This document shows, one piece after another, positions 6,773-7,595 of a stretch of 7,595 nt of DNA; the first letter of the stretch is position 1; every line of letters begins with the position of its first letter. Source of the stretch: an uncultured Porphyromonadaceae bacterium. GTDB lineage: Bacteria > Bacteroidota > Bacteroidia > Bacteroidales > Muribaculaceae. Under the pieces are notes generated by a model, which saw nothing but the letters and a program-made list of their open reading frames with translations, did not search any database and was not told the origin of the DNA. The position numbers and the translations under genes were made by a program. The stretch is taken from the NCBI GenBank assembly GCA_947175455.1, contig CAMWMW010000068.1:1-7595 (forward strand), written 5' to 3'.

Positions 6773-7552
6773 CTACTTGATGTGAAGCGTCAGCCATATC
6801 AGGAGTGCGGTCATCAGGAGGATAAACACGCATATGATGGTGAAGAGCTGCCCTGAGTTGCGTTTCTCTACGGCAAGCTGCAGGTCTGAAATTGAGTGGT
6901 AGGCAGGGTTTTCACCGACGCATTTGCCCGCTATCCGTCTTAGACGGGGCAAAGATGCGGGGAGATGGTCAAGCACCTCGTTCACAACCTTGCCGTAGCT
7001 GCGTATGTCTTCGGTTGCATCAAGCGGGGTCATGCTCGATTTCTGGGCATAACCGACGTTTATGAGTTTGAGATTTTCGTTATACTCTGTGAAGATTATG
7101 GTCTCGGGGGTGATGGAATCGTGCACAAGATGATTTTCCTGAATATATTCCATGGCATCGAGGAGCTGTGTCTCGAGGCGCCGCACGATCTTGGGAGTAA
7201 GCCGTTTTTCATCGATGAGTCTTCGGAGGGAATAGCCGTATACGTCATCGGTAATTATGGCGAGTCCGACACCGGGCACTTCCTCAAGGTCGTTTACCAT
7301 GACAATGTTCGGATGTGCGAGGTTGTAACGTGTGTCAAACTCGTTCTCAAGCATCCTGCGGTATTCCGGACTGTCGGCGTATTCCTTCTTGAGAGCCTTG
7401 AGCATAACCCACTTGCCATGCTTCCTGATGGTGTAGACATCATAATACTTCTCACCCCATTCGGGGAGCAATGTCAGGTCCGACCATTTTCCGGTAGGAT
7501 CGCTGATCGGAATCTTTTTCTCCTCTTTGCTTATGTATCTTTTTTCGTCCAT
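6773..7552 (-). CDS. Tail-anchored kinase-fold protein with degraded catalytic motifs (probable pseudokinase)
   Basis: The protein has 259 residues from the first visible ATG. It follows the Ser/Thr protein kinase layout: a beta-3 lysine in VMLKALK (Lys52), an alpha-C glutamate near Glu71, HPNIV (80-84), a hinge near AIITDDV (98-104), and DIRSYGKVV (182-190) matching the alpha-F Asp-x-x-x-x-Gly element. Catalytic parts are lost. No glycine-rich loop is seen around 32-45. The HRDxKPEN loop reads HDSITPET (144-151), replacing the catalytic Asp, the Lys and the Mg-binding Asn. The DFG motif reads NVG (165-167), and no APE is visible. Phosphotransfer is therefore unlikely, though nucleotide binding through Lys52 is possible. 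Residues 236-257 form one hydrophobic helix near the C-terminus, anchoring the domain in the membrane with its bulk in the cytoplasm. It heads the visible gene block, 19 bases before the GNAT gene. The frame stays open upstream to the window edge, so the true start may lie outside. Confidence 0.85.
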   Translation of the reverse strand: MDEKRYISKEEKKIPISDPTGKWSDLTLLPEWGEKYYDVYTIRKHGKWVMLKALKKEYADSPEYRRMLENEFDTRYNLAHPNIVMVNDLEEVPGVGLAIITDDVYGYSLRRLIDEKRLTPKIVRRLETQLLDAMEYIQENHLVHDSITPETIIFTEYNENLKLINVGYAQKSSMTPLDATEDIRSYGKVVNEVLDHLPASLPRLRRIAGKCVGENPAYHSISDLQLAVEKRNSGQLFTIICVFILLMTALLIWLTLHIK

Positions 7553-7595
7553 TTCTTTTCTATTCCATGTGGTTTCTGAATAGGGTGTAATAGGG
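7553..7595 (-). other. 43-base edge region upstream of the pseudokinase: leader or 5' extension
   Basis: Nothing firm can be called here. The pseudokinase frame has no stop between its ATG and the window edge, so the gene could begin further upstream. In another frame, minus-strand bases from 7595 end in a TAG at 7560-7562 after 11 codons, which could be the tail of an upstream gene seven bases from the ATG. The A-rich run AAAAGAA directly before the ATG resembles ordinary Bacteroidota leaders and favours the annotated start. Confidence 0.2.

Noticed and set aside
6097..7579. Long plus-strand open frames antisense to the GNAT and pseudokinase genes (163 and 204 codons)
   Set aside because: They are shadows of the minus-strand genes caused by codon composition; the minus-strand products have recognisable folds and the plus-strand ones do not.

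Overview
The window is about half G+C and every gene I can support lies on the minus strand, so it reads from the high coordinates down to coordinate 1. It looks like a Bacteroidales chromosome, possibly a Muribaculaceae- or Prevotella-like gut commensal. The reasons are a DUF2027 protein (a family I know from Bacteroidota), a menaquinone methyltransferase, a large secreted multidomain GH13 amylase, and starts preceded by A-rich leaders rather than clear Shine-Dalgarno sequences. The assignment rests on protein-family recall, not on a search.

Layout in transcription order. (1) 7595 to 3585 is a tight four-gene block: a membrane-anchored kinase-fold protein with a degraded catalytic core (6773-7552), a 375-residue GNAT-fold acyltransferase-like protein (5626-6753), the demethylmenaquinone methyltransferase menG (4820-5581), and a U32-family iron-sulfur protein resembling the tRNA hydroxylation factor TrhP (3585-4823). 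The gaps are 19 and 44 bases, then a 4-base ATGA overlap, so this is probably one operon. (2) After a 94-base gap with a perfect 10-bp palindrome comes a two-gene unit: a DUF2027 protein that stops where homologues usually continue into an Smr domain (2774-3490), overlapped by ATGA with a DUF695-like gene (2334-2777). (3) After a 123-base AT-rich gap that probably holds a promoter comes a secreted alpha-amylase-family enzyme, which runs off the left edge without a stop (1-2210).

The block combines lipid or quinone chemistry (menG, and possibly a sphingolipid acyltransferase), RNA modification (U32) and a probable membrane-bound pseudokinase. The amylase is a separate starch or glycogen utilisation function. 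No tRNA, rRNA, CRISPR array, insertion sequence or phage gene was seen. The best leads for something undescribed are the tail-anchored pseudokinase paired with the GNAT protein, and the Smr-less DUF2027/DUF695 coupled pair. Neither is shown to be a new system by the sequence alone.
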